Assembly (NCBI GenBank): GCA_000227525.2
Contig: AGIG01000034.1
Span: 206,482-270,481 of the forward strand
Source of the DNA: a gamma proteobacterium HIMB30
GTDB taxonomy: Bacteria > Pseudomonadota > Gammaproteobacteria > Pseudomonadales > Litorivicinaceae
Reading direction: 5' to 3'
Length of the DNA: 64,000 nt
Shown: piece by piece, positions 55,246-64,000 of the stretch
Layout of the letters: each line of letters starts with the position of its first letter
How positions within the stretch are numbered: the stretch's first letter is position 1
The notes under the pieces: generated by a model
Databases searched by the model: none
What the model saw: only the letters and a program-made list of their open reading frames with translations
Told to the model about the DNA's origin: nothing
Made by a program: the position numbers and the translations under genes

Positions 55246-56065
55246 TTGACAGGCTCCGTAAAACTGATCTAGCTCCTTCGATAAGCCGTGACTCGACTGA
55301 AGAGAGTATCTGTACGCGGTCGAAAATCTCAGAGTTCTGGTCCAATAATCCGCGCAACTCCGAACCGAATAAAGATCTGAGTTCCGTACCGATATTGTAT
55401 TTACATATATTTGATGACGCGGCCAATTTCGCGCGCTGCGAAACAGGGACACCGCTTCCCCCATGTATCACGAGCGGCGTATCAGTCAGACTCTGAATTT
55501 CTTGTATTACCTGCTCGTCAAGCTCAGTCTCTGAGTCAAGTTGAAGATGCACATTCCCAACAGAGATTGCCATTGCATCAATCCCTGTCTCTTTTGCAAA
55601 CAGCGCGGCCTCTTCTGGGTCTGTTGTGGCAGATACTTCACCCTCAGCGTATCCGACGAAACCGATTTCGCCCTCCACCGAGATGCCTTTCTCATGAGCT
55701 AGCTCCACAACAGCACGCGTTGCCTTAATGTTCTCCTTTAATGGCAAGCGAGATCCATCGTACATCACACTGGAAAATCCAGATGCTATGGCCTGACGGC
55801 ATTCATCGATGTTCGCACCATGATCGAGATGAACCACGACTGGCACGGACGCCTCTTCAGCCAGATAGCGCATCATCGGTCCAAGAACCCTTAGGGGTGT
55901 GTGCCTACGACAACTTGGACCGGCTTGAATAATAATAGGCTGATTCTCAAGCTCAGCCGCTTTAACGTAGGCACGCATATCTTCCCAACCGAGGCAAACA
56001 AGGCCAGCGATAGCGCGGTTATCCTTTTTTGCATCTGTTAAGACCTCGCCCAGACCTGCGATCAT
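55238..56065 (-). CDS. iolJ: Class II aldolase, probable IolJ
   Basis: A 275-residue fructose-bisphosphate-aldolase class II fold. Zn ligands are in VVVHLDHGANIDECR, ISVGNVHLQLD and PLVIHGGSGV. In an iol operon it is the 6-phospho-5-dehydro-2-deoxygluconate aldolase that yields malonate semialdehyde and dihydroxyacetone phosphate. GNVH in place of GTSHG is consistent with a substrate other than FBP. Overlaps iolB by 4 bases. Confidence 0.85.
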   Translation of the reverse strand: MIAGLGEVLTDAKKDNRAIAGLVCLGWEDMRAYVKAAELENQPIIIQAGPSCRRHTPLRVLGPMMRYLAEEASVPVVVHLDHGANIDECRQAIASGFSSVMYDGSRLPLKENIKATRAVVELAHEKGISVEGEIGFVGYAEGEVSATTDPEEAALFAKETGIDAMAISVGNVHLQLDSETELDEQVIQEIQSLTDTPLVIHGGSGVPVSQRAKLAASSNICKYNIGTELRSLFGSELRGLLDQNSEIFDRVQILSSVESRLIEGARSVLRSLSNG

Positions 56066-56904
56066 TTAAACTTGTTCCACATCGCTTTCATACCGGGTAT
56101 CGTCTCGAGTTGCTCCGCATAAGCCGGCTGGAAGTACGGGGATAGACCACGTGTGGTGGCTCCACCCAAAATAGTGAAGTAGTACATTTCACACCCTGGG
56201 AAAACGCAACAAGGATGATACCCGTCATCAATCAAGAAAGTTGATCCATCAACTACATGAAAAGCTTCGCCAGGATCTGAATCCGAACGCTGAAGCAACT
56301 GCAATGCCCCGCCATTATTTGGCTTAAATCGGAAATTGTATGTCTCGTCGTGCTTCGTCTCACCCTCTCGATCCACTGAGTGTTTGTGGCTCGGAAAACC
56401 CGACCAACCACCTGCTCCCACAGTGAAAAGCTCAGATACAAGCAGTCGTCCAACCTGACCGTGCTGTTTCTGACCTAGAATATGCTTAATCTTACGGTGG
56501 GTTTTAGTGTCATCAGAGCCATACTGGACCATGTCTATCTCATGGCCCAGAACAGCGAACGGCGCGAGCGTTTCCTCATATTTTGCACCCGCTACGAAAA
56601 CTTCGGCACTGTCAGAAATGCATTCAACTACGCACTCCAGAGCGGTGGGGACATAGACTCCTTCGGGCTCTCCGTCCCATACATCCTCTGTTCGCAGACC
56701 TATTTCGGCTATCTGGCAATTATTTATGCTCACAGACACACGGCCAGTCGCTGGAACGATGCATGACTCATAATCGGACAACGTATAGGAGTATTTTTGA
56801 CCCTTTTGCAACTTCACTATATTGAAGTAATTGAGAGGAACACGGTCGTTTCCTACATCGACGATTGGCTCATTCTGATTATCGAACGGTGCAATATGCA
56901 TCAT
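56062..56904 (-). CDS. iolB: 5-Deoxy-glucuronate isomerase
   Basis: A 280-residue cupin enzyme. SGFPSHKHSVDREGE and the HPCCVFPGCEMYYFTIL segment carry metal-binding residues. It isomerises 5-deoxyglucuronate to 5-dehydro-2-deoxygluconate. Start and stop overlap the neighbouring genes by ATGA-type junctions. Confidence 0.93.
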   Translation of the reverse strand: MMHIAPFDNQNEPIVDVGNDRVPLNYFNIVKLQKGQKYSYTLSDYESCIVPATGRVSVSINNCQIAEIGLRTEDVWDGEPEGVYVPTALECVVECISDSAEVFVAGAKYEETLAPFAVLGHEIDMVQYGSDDTKTHRKIKHILGQKQHGQVGRLLVSELFTVGAGGWSGFPSHKHSVDREGETKHDETYNFRFKPNNGGALQLLQRSDSDPGEAFHVVDGSTFLIDDGYHPCCVFPGCEMYYFTILGGATTRGLSPYFQPAYAEQLETIPGMKAMWNKFK

Positions 56905-57893
56905 AGTCTCCCAAGGCGTTGTTCAACAGATTCCTGATGTCGATCGACAAACAGGCTCAATTCTTCGAGTGTCGGCATCGCGGGCGCGCACCCGACTCTT
57001 GTAACAACAAGCGCAGCGCTAGCACTGCCATACATAATTGACTTAGCTAGACCTTCCTTTCTCGACAGACTAGCTAAAAAACTTCCCAAGAACGCATCTC
57101 CCGCACCAGTTGGTTTAATCGGTGTCACTGGGAATACGCCAGTCACTATTACATCTTGGCTGAAATATGCCTGGCTTCCACGCTCACCCATTTTGTAAAC
57201 CACCAGTCTTCCTGCAGCAGCAAGCGACTTAGCAAATTCGCTGCCCGCATCAAAGTTACCCGCCATGTGTCCGAACTCTTCGTCATTGCCGATAACAATA
57301 TCAACGAGAGCAACAGCCTCGTTATATACCTGCCTCGCATGATCGGCCGTTTCCCACGAATAGGGCCGATAATCGAGATCCATAACAGTCGTAAGACCGG
57401 CATCTCTGGCGCGAGCTAACGCTCTTACAACCGCATGTCTGGAAGGATTTTTGGTCAGACATGTTCCCGTCACCACCAGTGCCGCAAAGTCAGACATTGT
57501 TAACGTATCGATATCAGATTCATGCATTTGAAAATCGGCAGCATTGTTTCGGTAGATGACACTTTGATGGTCAACTACGGTCGACTCAACCACAGCCAGA
57601 CTCGTTCGAAAGTCCCCGGACACACGCCTGACAAGCTGGCTATCAACACCGTAACGTCGCAATTGATTCTCTACATAGCGACCGACTGCATCATCAGACA
57701 CGCATGTCACCAATGACGCCTTCTGTCCTAATTGACACAACGCCACAGCGATATTCGCGCTGGAACCACCAAGAGCGGATACAAACTCTACGACTTCTGC
57801 AGTTTTAGTATTCACCGGTGTCGGATAGATATCCAAACCAGCTCTGCCCAGCACGAGAAATGGCTTAGCAGGATCGAAGTCGAGATCGATCAC
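56901..57893 (-). CDS. iolC: 5-Dehydro-2-deoxygluconokinase
   Basis: A 330-residue PfkB/ribokinase-family kinase. FLVLGRAGLDIYP and GGSSANIAVALCQLG near the N-terminus and KPTGAGDAFLGSFLASL (the anion hole and catalytic Asp) are diagnostic. It is not fused to a DUF2090 aldolase, so the separate IolJ supplies the next step. Start is GTG after the iolD stop. Confidence 0.93.
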   Translation of the reverse strand: MIDLDFDPAKPFLVLGRAGLDIYPTPVNTKTAEVVEFVSALGGSSANIAVALCQLGQKASLVTCVSDDAVGRYVENQLRRYGVDSQLVRRVSGDFRTSLAVVESTVVDHQSVIYRNNAADFQMHESDIDTLTMSDFAALVVTGTCLTKNPSRHAVVRALARARDAGLTTVMDLDYRPYSWETADHARQVYNEAVALVDIVIGNDEEFGHMAGNFDAGSEFAKSLAAAGRLVVYKMGERGSQAYFSQDVIVTGVFPVTPIKPTGAGDAFLGSFLASLSRKEGLAKSIMYGSASAALVVTRVGCAPAMPTLEELSLFVDRHQESVEQRLGRL

Positions 57894-59755
57894 TAAACAC
57901 CTCGCCTTTGCTGTTGGCGACCTTCTTCAGTCTCAACGTGCGCATCAAGAACGCTCTGATGATTTGAGACAGAAGGTGTACCAACTTCCCACCATGCATG
58001 TCCTTCTGCGGTCCATCCCTCGTATGGATCTACGTCCATAACAATCACGTAACTGTTCTGAGATGCTTTGGCTCGAGCAAACGCTAACTCGAATTCCTCG
58101 GCGTTGTTAACTTTTTCAGAGTCCGCTCCCAAGCTCGCTGCATGACTAACAAAATCTACAGGCTTCAGCGCAGTCGCGGTTGGAGTATCCACAAAAAGGT
58201 TGTTGTAACTGGCATTTCCTTTTCCAGTCTGGAGTTTATTGATGACAGCGAATCCATCGTTGTTCAGTACTATTAAAATAAGCTTATGATCCGTGATGAC
58301 AGCGGAATACAAATCGCTGTTCAGCAGTAGGTAGGAGCCATCACCGACAAAAACAATCGTATCCGCGTCTTGACGGTTTTGAAGTTGTGCAATGCGCGCA
58401 CCGAGTCCACCCGAGATTTCATAGCCCATACAACTAAATCCGAACTCGACATCGACCGTGCCGATTCCAAGTGTTCTCCAATTTGCTGTGATCTCGGCAG
58501 GCAATCCACCGGCTGCAGCAACCACTCTGTCCTCTACATTGCACAGCTTGTTGACCACACCAATTGCCTGCGAATATCGATTGGGACCGGCGTTGGCATC
58601 GGTGTTCTTATTACGAATCGCGCCCCAATGTGCTTGCTCCTGAGTCAGTTTTTCAATCCACTGCCTTCCGGATGCAAAATCACCTAATAGATCACTTAAT
58701 GCAGGTAGACTCGATTTGGCGCCTCCGATAACAGCGGTAGCCATATGTTTGTTGGCATCAAATCGTCCTGGATTGATGGATACAAGTTGCGCGCCTTTTG
58801 AAAAACAACTCCAAGAGCCCGTAGTGAAGTCTTGGAGCCGCGTCCCAACACAAATCACGACATCCGCTTCTGCTGCCATCGCATTGGCGCTATCAGATCC
58901 TGTGACCCCTATCGGTCCGGCGTTGAGTGAATGGTCCCACAGCAAATTCGCTCGTCCCGCGATGGTTTCCGCGACTGGTATCTGATGAAGCTCAGCAAAG
59001 TTAGTCAGCTCCTCGACCGCATCACCATACTGCACGCCCCCTCCCGCTATGATCAGCGGCCTACTCGCAGATTGGATTATCCGCGCCGCACTCGCAAGTT
59101 CACGTGGGTCAGCACAGACTTCGCGAATCACATGGGTCCGTTCTACAAAGAACTGCGATGGAAACTCGTAGGCCCAGCCTTGGACATCTTGAGGAAGAGC
59201 AATAAAGGCTGGTCCACAATCCGCAGGATCTAACATTGTTTGAATGGCCTGCGGTAATGATTGAATAATTTGTGCCGGATGCGAAATTCGATCCCAATAC
59301 CTCGCCACGGATTTAAAGGAATCTGTGACGCCAAGGCTGGGATCTCCAAAATGCTCGACCTGCTGAAGCACTGGGTCAGGGAGTCGGGTAACGAAGTTGT
59401 CACCGCACAACATCAAGACAGGTAGTCGGTTCGCCATCGCGAGTGCGGCCGAAGTCACCAAGTTAGCTGTACCGGGCCCGGCCGAAGCCGTACAAAACAT
59501 AAATCGTTTCCGTAACCAATACTTCGCGTAAGCGGCCGCAGCGAAGCCCATGCCCTGCTCATGCTGTCCTCGAAAAAGGGGCAAGGCATCTCGGGAGTCA
59601 AAAAGCGCTTCACCGAGACAAGTCACGTTGCCATGACCAAAAATCCCGAAACCACCGCCGCACAAGCGTAGGCGTGATCCATCAATCTCTATCCACTGGT
59701 TCTCGAGGTATTTGACGATGGCTTGAGCTACTGTGAGTTTTACGAATTCGGACAT
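57893..59755 (-). CDS. iolD: Trihydroxycyclohexane-1,2-dione acylhydrolase
   Basis: A 620-residue ThDP-dependent enzyme that opens the inositol-derived ring. The HEQGMGFAAAAYAKYW region and FVGDGSYLLLNSDLYSAV (ThDP/Mg motif GDG-N) are present with the usual three domains. It leads the minus-strand iolDCBJG operon, with its start adjacent to the palindromic operator region. Confidence 0.95.
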   Translation of the reverse strand: MSEFVKLTVAQAIVKYLENQWIEIDGSRLRLCGGGFGIFGHGNVTCLGEALFDSRDALPLFRGQHEQGMGFAAAAYAKYWLRKRFMFCTASAGPGTANLVTSAALAMANRLPVLMLCGDNFVTRLPDPVLQQVEHFGDPSLGVTDSFKSVARYWDRISHPAQIIQSLPQAIQTMLDPADCGPAFIALPQDVQGWAYEFPSQFFVERTHVIREVCADPRELASAARIIQSASRPLIIAGGGVQYGDAVEELTNFAELHQIPVAETIAGRANLLWDHSLNAGPIGVTGSDSANAMAAEADVVICVGTRLQDFTTGSWSCFSKGAQLVSINPGRFDANKHMATAVIGGAKSSLPALSDLLGDFASGRQWIEKLTQEQAHWGAIRNKNTDANAGPNRYSQAIGVVNKLCNVEDRVVAAAGGLPAEITANWRTLGIGTVDVEFGFSCMGYEISGGLGARIAQLQNRQDADTIVFVGDGSYLLLNSDLYSAVITDHKLILIVLNNDGFAVINKLQTGKGNASYNNLFVDTPTATALKPVDFVSHAASLGADSEKVNNAEEFELAFARAKASQNSYVIVMDVDPYEGWTAEGHAWWEVGTPSVSNHQSVLDAHVETEEGRQQQRRGV

Positions 59756-59800
59756 AACCTTCTTCAGTTACTATTGCTTTGCGATACTAAAGAATACAAA

Positions 59801-59820
59801 CTTTGCAACCGGTTGCAAAG
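59801..59820. promoter_or_regulatory. Perfect 20-bp palindrome, probable LacI-family operator
   Basis: CTTTGCAACCGGTTGCAAAG is a perfect palindrome with a central CCGG, the form of LacI/GalR-family operators. It lies between the divergent iolD and the plus-strand dehydrogenase gene, 11 bases from the latter's ATG. The LacI-family gene at 62970-63986 is the obvious candidate regulator. Confidence 0.75.
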
Positions 59821-59831
59821 CAGAGAGCAAT

Positions 59832-60926
59832 ATGTGGGACAAGAGCAAAATAATTAGGGTCGGTGTAATCGGTGGTGGTTACATGGGAAAGGCCCACGCC
59901 GTGGCTGCAAGGGTTGCTTCTGCAAACGCAGAGTTAGGCGTCGAGATCCGGCTTGAAGGCGTCGCTGCTTCAACACCTGAGTCGGCCGCGCAGTACAAAG
60001 AAAAGTATGGATTTCGGCATGCCTTCGAGTCAGCAGAGTCCCTCCTTCAAAGCGATCAAATCGACGCTGCCATCATTGCCTCCCCACAAAGCACGCACCT
60101 TCGTTTCGTCGAATTGGCAGCAAAGACGGGTAAAGCGATATTGTGTGAAAAGCCTATGGGGCGAGATATCGCGGAGTCCCAATCGATCGTCAAACTGGCC
60201 AGCCATTTACCGAATTTAGTCGGATATAACTACATTCAGACCCCGGCAACGGCCCTCGCAAAAAAGTTGTTAGATGAGAAAACGATTGGCGAGATAATCT
60301 GGTACCGGGGCGAGCATCATGAGGATTTTCTTGTCAACGCCGATTGTAATGAGTGGCGAAAAGTAGGTGACGCCAATGGCACGCTCGGTGATTTGATGCC
60401 ACATCCGATTCATAACGCTTTGACGCTAGCGGGACCCATAACGGCTGTCATTGCAGATATGAAACAACACTCCAATGTTAGAAAAGAAAAAGCGAATCCG
60501 GATGCTAACGACGATCAGGTGCAATGCATGTGTTCGTTCGCCAACGGAGCCAATGGTTTTATTTCGGCATCGCGCGTCGCACATGGAAAAAAGATGGGAT
60601 TGACCTATGAGGTACATGGTACGAAGGGAGCGCTAAGATTTGATCAAGAAGACCAAAACAGTTTGCATCTGTACCGGGCAAACCAAGATGCCGGATTTCA
60701 ACGCATTCTTGCAGCGCCCGGCCATGGTCAGTACGCAATGTTTTGCCAAGGACCGGGGCATGGAACTGGATATCAGGATCAGATCATCATCGAGCAAGTA
60801 GCTTTTTACCAGGCTATTCTTGGCATCAAGCCCGCCTCTCCATCCTTTAAGGATGGGCTTGAAGTAATGAAAGTTTGTACCGCTATCCGCCAGTCTTATC
60901 AAACACAATCTTGGAGCTTAGTGTGA
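59832..60926 (+). CDS. Gfo/Idh/MocA oxidoreductase, inositol-type
   Basis: A 364-residue NAD(P)-dependent dehydrogenase. VGVIGGGYMGKAHAVAA is the Rossmann loop, CEKPMGRDIA has the catalytic Lys, and DLMPHPIHNAL supplies the Asp/His pair. It starts at the ATG at 59832. It could act on an inositol isomer (scyllo-, chiro- or a methyl ether) not used by IolG. First gene of a plus-strand set of three. Confidence 0.85.
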   Translation: MWDKSKIIRVGVIGGGYMGKAHAVAARVASANAELGVEIRLEGVAASTPESAAQYKEKYGFRHAFESAESLLQSDQIDAAIIASPQSTHLRFVELAAKTGKAILCEKPMGRDIAESQSIVKLASHLPNLVGYNYIQTPATALAKKLLDEKTIGEIIWYRGEHHEDFLVNADCNEWRKVGDANGTLGDLMPHPIHNALTLAGPITAVIADMKQHSNVRKEKANPDANDDQVQCMCSFANGANGFISASRVAHGKKMGLTYEVHGTKGALRFDQEDQNSLHLYRANQDAGFQRILAAPGHGQYAMFCQGPGHGTGYQDQIIIEQVAFYQAILGIKPASPSFKDGLEVMKVCTAIRQSYQTQSWSLV

Positions 60927-60935
60927 GGATTTTTT

Positions 60936-61826
60936 ATGTCAATCAAAATTGGTAATGCGCCCTGTTCTTGGGGAGTTGAATGGGCAGATGATCCCAGAAA
61001 CCCAAGCTGGGAATCTGTCTTAATAGAATGTCGAGAGTCAGGCTATGATGGCATTGAACTGGGACCCATCGGCTTCATGCCAGAAGATCCCAGCGAGCTG
61101 GGTGACGCATTAGAAAAATATTCGCTAGAGCTGATAGGTGGTGTTGTTTTCCAACCATTCCACGATGCTGGCGCCAAAGCAGATGTTGTCGAAAAAGCTC
61201 GAAGGACTGCCGCTGCTCTGTCAGCACACGGCGCGAAACAAATGGTTTTGATTGATTCAATTTCAGAACAGCGCGCGCCATACGCTGGGAGACCGAACGA
61301 AGCGATCACGATGGCGCAGGCAGACTGGGCTTCGTTTGTCGACAGAATTCGTGATGTTGCCAAAATGGGGACTGACGAATATGGCTTGACGGTTAGTATC
61401 CATTCACATGCGGGTGGTTTTATGGATTTTAAGGCGGAGCTCGATGCACTGCTTCAAGAAATTGATGAGCAATATCTTAAAATATGCGTAGATACGGGAC
61501 ACCAAACATACGCAGGCTTCGATCCAATCGCTTTCATCGACAAAAACTTTGACCGAGTGTCCTACGTACACGCCAAAGACATAGATCCAGACGTCCAGTC
61601 AGCAGTGATTGAAAATCAAACTGGATTTTATGACGCTTGTGGCCAAGGCATTTTTTGTAACCTCGGCAAAGGATCAGTTGATTTCGTCACTGCCCGACAG
61701 CTGTTGCTCGAACGCGGCTATCACGGCTGGCTGACAGTCGAACAGGATTGTGACCCCACACTCGATATCTCACCATTGCAGGATGCAATTGCAAATCGCC
61801 AATTCCTGTCAGCAGTCGGTTTTTGA
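60936..61826 (+). CDS. IolE-like inosose dehydratase/isomerase
   Basis: A 296-residue TIM-barrel enzyme of the AP-endonuclease-2 superfamily. GNAPCSWGVEWADDP is similar to IolE starts, and metal ligands are expected in IHSHAGGFMD, CVDTGHQTYA, VSYVHAKDI and WLTVEQD. IolE dehydrates scyllo-inosose to the substrate of IolD. It is the only candidate for this step in the window, so IolE is preferred over IolI/IolH. Confidence 0.82.
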   Translation: MSIKIGNAPCSWGVEWADDPRNPSWESVLIECRESGYDGIELGPIGFMPEDPSELGDALEKYSLELIGGVVFQPFHDAGAKADVVEKARRTAAALSAHGAKQMVLIDSISEQRAPYAGRPNEAITMAQADWASFVDRIRDVAKMGTDEYGLTVSIHSHAGGFMDFKAELDALLQEIDEQYLKICVDTGHQTYAGFDPIAFIDKNFDRVSYVHAKDIDPDVQSAVIENQTGFYDACGQGIFCNLGKGSVDFVTARQLLLERGYHGWLTVEQDCDPTLDISPLQDAIANRQFLSAVGF

Positions 61827-61837
61827 GGAGCGTACGG

Positions 61838-62977
61838 ATGAACACACTGAAGTGGGGATTAATTGGCGGCGGCAAAGGCAGCCAAATCGGCCCAGCCCAC
61901 CGTCTTGGCGCTCGCTTAGATGGATATTTTCAGTTCGCCGCCGGTGCGCTCGATCATCGTCCGGATGAAGGGAAGCAATTTGGCATAGGTCTGGGCCTCG
62001 ATCCCAATAGAAGCTATGGGTCCTGGCAGGAGATGTTGGCTGGAGAAAGGGATCGAGATGACCGAGTCGATTTAGTCACTGTTGCGACTCCAAATAATTC
62101 ACATTTTGAAATCACCAAAGCATTTCTAAGCGAAGGGTTCCACGTTCTATGCGAAAAGCCACTAACGATGACCGTTGAAGAATCGCTAGAACTTGCACAC
62201 TTATCGGAGACAACCGGAACAATCTGTGCGGTTAATTATGGTTATTCGGGATATAGCCTGGTCCGTCATATGAAAGCGATGGTGAGCCGAGGTGATATCG
62301 GAAAAGTGAGAATGGTATTCGCAGAATTTGCTCATGGACATCACGCGGATGCAACAGACGCCGATAACCCTCGAATCCGATGGCGTTATGATCCGGCTCA
62401 AATCGGAGTTTCTGCCCAGTTTGCGGATTGTGGAATACATGCGCTGCATCTCGCAACTTTCATCACTGATCAACGAGTTAAGTCAGTATCAGCTGATACC
62501 GTCAGCCTTATCCCAAGTCGTCAGCTAGAAGACGATGCGATGGTTAATTTCAGGATGACTAACGGAATCGTAGGTCGGCTTTGGACTAGTGCTTGCGCGA
62601 TTGGCCGTCAGCACGGACTTGCCATCCAAGTTTTTGGCGAAACGGGCGGCCTGAGATGGACACAAGAACAACCCAATCAACTTTATTACACCCCTGTTGG
62701 TGGTCGTACGACGATTATCGAGCGTGGAGAGGCAGATCTCTCCCCAGAAGCGGATAAATCAAGTCGTGTCACTATCGGACACGCTGAAGGGATGCCGTTA
62801 GCCTTTGCCAACATCTACGCGGAACTTCATTCAGTAATCACTGAAGACTTAGAGAACGGACAGTCTGCAGGGACATCGTTACTCCCCCTTGCGATCGACG
62901 GAGCCGAATCAATTAAGGCAATTTATGCCGTCGCTAAATCTGGGCAAGCTAACGGCGAATGGGTGGAAATCAACTAA
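61838..62977 (+). CDS. Second Gfo/Idh/MocA oxidoreductase of the plus-strand set
   Basis: A 379-residue enzyme. WGLIGGGKGSQIGPAHRLGA is the Rossmann loop, LCEKPLTMTVEE the catalytic Lys, and FADCGIHALHL the Asp/His pair. Starts at 61838 with GAGGAG 7 bases upstream. It converges on the LacI-family gene with 8 bases overlap. Substrate inferred to be an inositol or its derivative. Confidence 0.85.
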   Translation: MNTLKWGLIGGGKGSQIGPAHRLGARLDGYFQFAAGALDHRPDEGKQFGIGLGLDPNRSYGSWQEMLAGERDRDDRVDLVTVATPNNSHFEITKAFLSEGFHVLCEKPLTMTVEESLELAHLSETTGTICAVNYGYSGYSLVRHMKAMVSRGDIGKVRMVFAEFAHGHHADATDADNPRIRWRYDPAQIGVSAQFADCGIHALHLATFITDQRVKSVSADTVSLIPSRQLEDDAMVNFRMTNGIVGRLWTSACAIGRQHGLAIQVFGETGGLRWTQEQPNQLYYTPVGGRTTIIERGEADLSPEADKSSRVTIGHAEGMPLAFANIYAELHSVITEDLENGQSAGTSLLPLAIDGAESIKAIYAVAKSGQANGEWVEIN

Positions 62978-63986
62978 GAGCGGGCAGCGTATCCCGCTCA
63001 ACTATATGACAGGGCAGAAGTTTTTGATAAGTCTTTCTGGTGTTGAGCGTTAACATCCCTGTAAGGCAAATAACCGACTCTTCGATAATTTGATCCAACG
63101 GTTGGTGAATCGTCGTGAGGCGGATATTGTCCCAACCGGCCATTTCCATATCGTTGAAGCCAATAATGCCGATTTGCTGGGGGATACGAAAATTGGCTCG
63201 ACGAAGCGCTGACATAGCTCCAATTGAAATCACATCGTCCGCACAGAAGTATGCTTGGCTAAGGCCCCGTAAAATCATTGAAGCCATCTCGTCAAACCCT
63301 GCCTCAAACGTATAATCCCCGGCAAAATGTACTCGAGTCTTTATCTTTGGATAATCACTTAAAACATCGAGAAATCCTTCCAAACGATCACGAGTTGAGG
63401 TTGCCTTTTCAGGACCACCCAAAAAACCGACATCGCTGTATCCGCTTGCAAGTAAGCGACGAGCAGCAATACGGCCAGCTTCAATATTGTCGATCCCGAT
63501 CACGTTGATATCTTTACGATTGGTTGGTCGGCCAAAAGCATGAACAACTGATATCCCGGCTTCCGAAAAGCTATCAGCAAATCCCACTGGAAGTGTTGAA
63601 CTTGCGACGACTACAGCATCAACCTGGTATTCGAGGAGAAGCTGAACACTTCGTTGAGGATCAGTTTCTTCTGTTAAGTTGACGATCAGTGGCCTTAATC
63701 CAACGGTTTGTAACTGTCGAGTGAACAAGTCAAAGACTTCGAGAAAAATCGGATTATGGAAGTTATTGGCGACGAGACCGACTAATCCGGTTTTCCTGGT
63801 TGTTAGCGAACGAGCTAATACATTTGGTCGGTATCCTAGTTCTTGAGCCGCTCGCTCAACTTTAGAGCGCGTTTTCAAAGACACTGAAGCACCCTCAGTA
63901 AATGCTCTGGAAACAGCGCTCCGAGATACACCAGCGAGGGCAGCCACCTCGCTGAGTGTAGCGCGCTTACTGCTATGCTGACTCAT
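62970..63986 (-). CDS. LacI-family transcriptional regulator
   Basis: A 338-residue regulator. The N-terminal helix-turn-helix TLSEVAALAGVSRSAVSRAF and hinge YRPNVLARSLTTRKT are typical of LacI/GalR. The periplasmic-binding-protein-like domain follows (LVANNFHNPIFLEVF, GFLGGPEKATSTRDRLEGF, GIIGFNDMEMAGWDNIRLTT). It probably binds the CTTTGCAACCGGTTGCAAAG site and responds to an inositol intermediate. Confidence 0.9.
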   Translation of the reverse strand: MSQHSSKRATLSEVAALAGVSRSAVSRAFTEGASVSLKTRSKVERAAQELGYRPNVLARSLTTRKTGLVGLVANNFHNPIFLEVFDLFTRQLQTVGLRPLIVNLTEETDPQRSVQLLLEYQVDAVVVASSTLPVGFADSFSEAGISVVHAFGRPTNRKDINVIGIDNIEAGRIAARRLLASGYSDVGFLGGPEKATSTRDRLEGFLDVLSDYPKIKTRVHFAGDYTFEAGFDEMASMILRGLSQAYFCADDVISIGAMSALRRANFRIPQQIGIIGFNDMEMAGWDNIRLTTIHQPLDQIIEESVICLTGMLTLNTRKTYQKLLPCHIVERDTLPALS

Positions 63987-64000
63987 GCGAGCACCTCTCA

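Noticed and set aside
55246..55464. 73-codon N-terminal extension of iolG
   Set aside because: Lies inside the aldolase gene; the ATG at 55245 with GGAG starts the Rossmann fold directly.
1..64000. Mobile elements, CRISPR arrays, tRNA or rRNA genes
   Set aside because: I looked for transposase-like proteins, terminal repeats, regularly spaced repeats and tRNA cloverleafs and saw none that could be supported.

Overview
The window reads as chromosomal DNA of a heterotrophic proteobacterium, most likely a marine gammaproteobacterium. The support is indirect: moderate base composition near 50% G+C by eye, compact gene packing with many ATGA-type overlaps, small gammaproteobacterial families (DUF6435, the TIGR02450 Trp-rich protein), an NtrC/sigma-54-like control region, and a lifestyle of scavenging reduced carbon and organic nitrogen. 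No tRNA, rRNA, insertion sequence, phage gene or CRISPR array was seen.

Layout. 1-4.7 kb: a partial gene, a BaiN-type flavoprotein, small membrane and exported proteins, an MscS channel and an orphan SufU-like protein. 4.7-15.3 kb (minus strand): an aerobic carbon monoxide dehydrogenase operon, coxM-coxS-coxL-coxG-coxD-coxE, followed by xdhC-like, mocA-like, an Fe(II)/2-oxoglutarate oxygenase-like gene, a second xdhC-like gene and a molybdopterin-binding protein gene. CoxL has the form I active-site loop AYRCSFR. 15.5-29.9 kb: mixed genes, including a DUF1800/DUF1501 pair, a family III CoA-transferase, a DHDPS-family aldolase, an SDR, a cNMP-binding protein, a homocysteine S-methyltransferase, L-serine dehydratase, and a short free-standing transcription unit with a 22-codon ORF behind an unusually long Shine-Dalgarno match.

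29.9-53.8 kb: a nearly complete purine-to-ammonia pathway. xdhABC and guaD feed urate. puuD, uraH and uraD make allantoin, with a possible allantoin racemase. puuE, alc and allA release urea and glyoxylate, and ureDABCEFG hydrolyses urea. Two ABC importers flank the urease genes: a NMT1/THI5-type system (29.9-32.6 kb) and a PotABCD-type system (38.4-42.5 kb). The PotA-type gene is divergent from upp, and the intergenic region holds a nested GCACC/GGTGC palindrome that fits NtrC sites plus a sigma-54-like element, so nitrogen control of the transporter-racemase-urease operon is likely.

54.2-64.0 kb: an inositol catabolism locus. iolD-iolC-iolB-iolJ-iolG run on the minus strand, and two Gfo/Idh/MocA dehydrogenases and an IolE-like TIM barrel run on the plus strand. 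A perfect 20-bp palindrome in the divergent promoter and a LacI-family gene at the window end suggest the regulatory circuit. Three XdhC-type maturation factors serve two molybdenum hydroxylases (CO dehydrogenase and xanthine dehydrogenase) within 50 kb.
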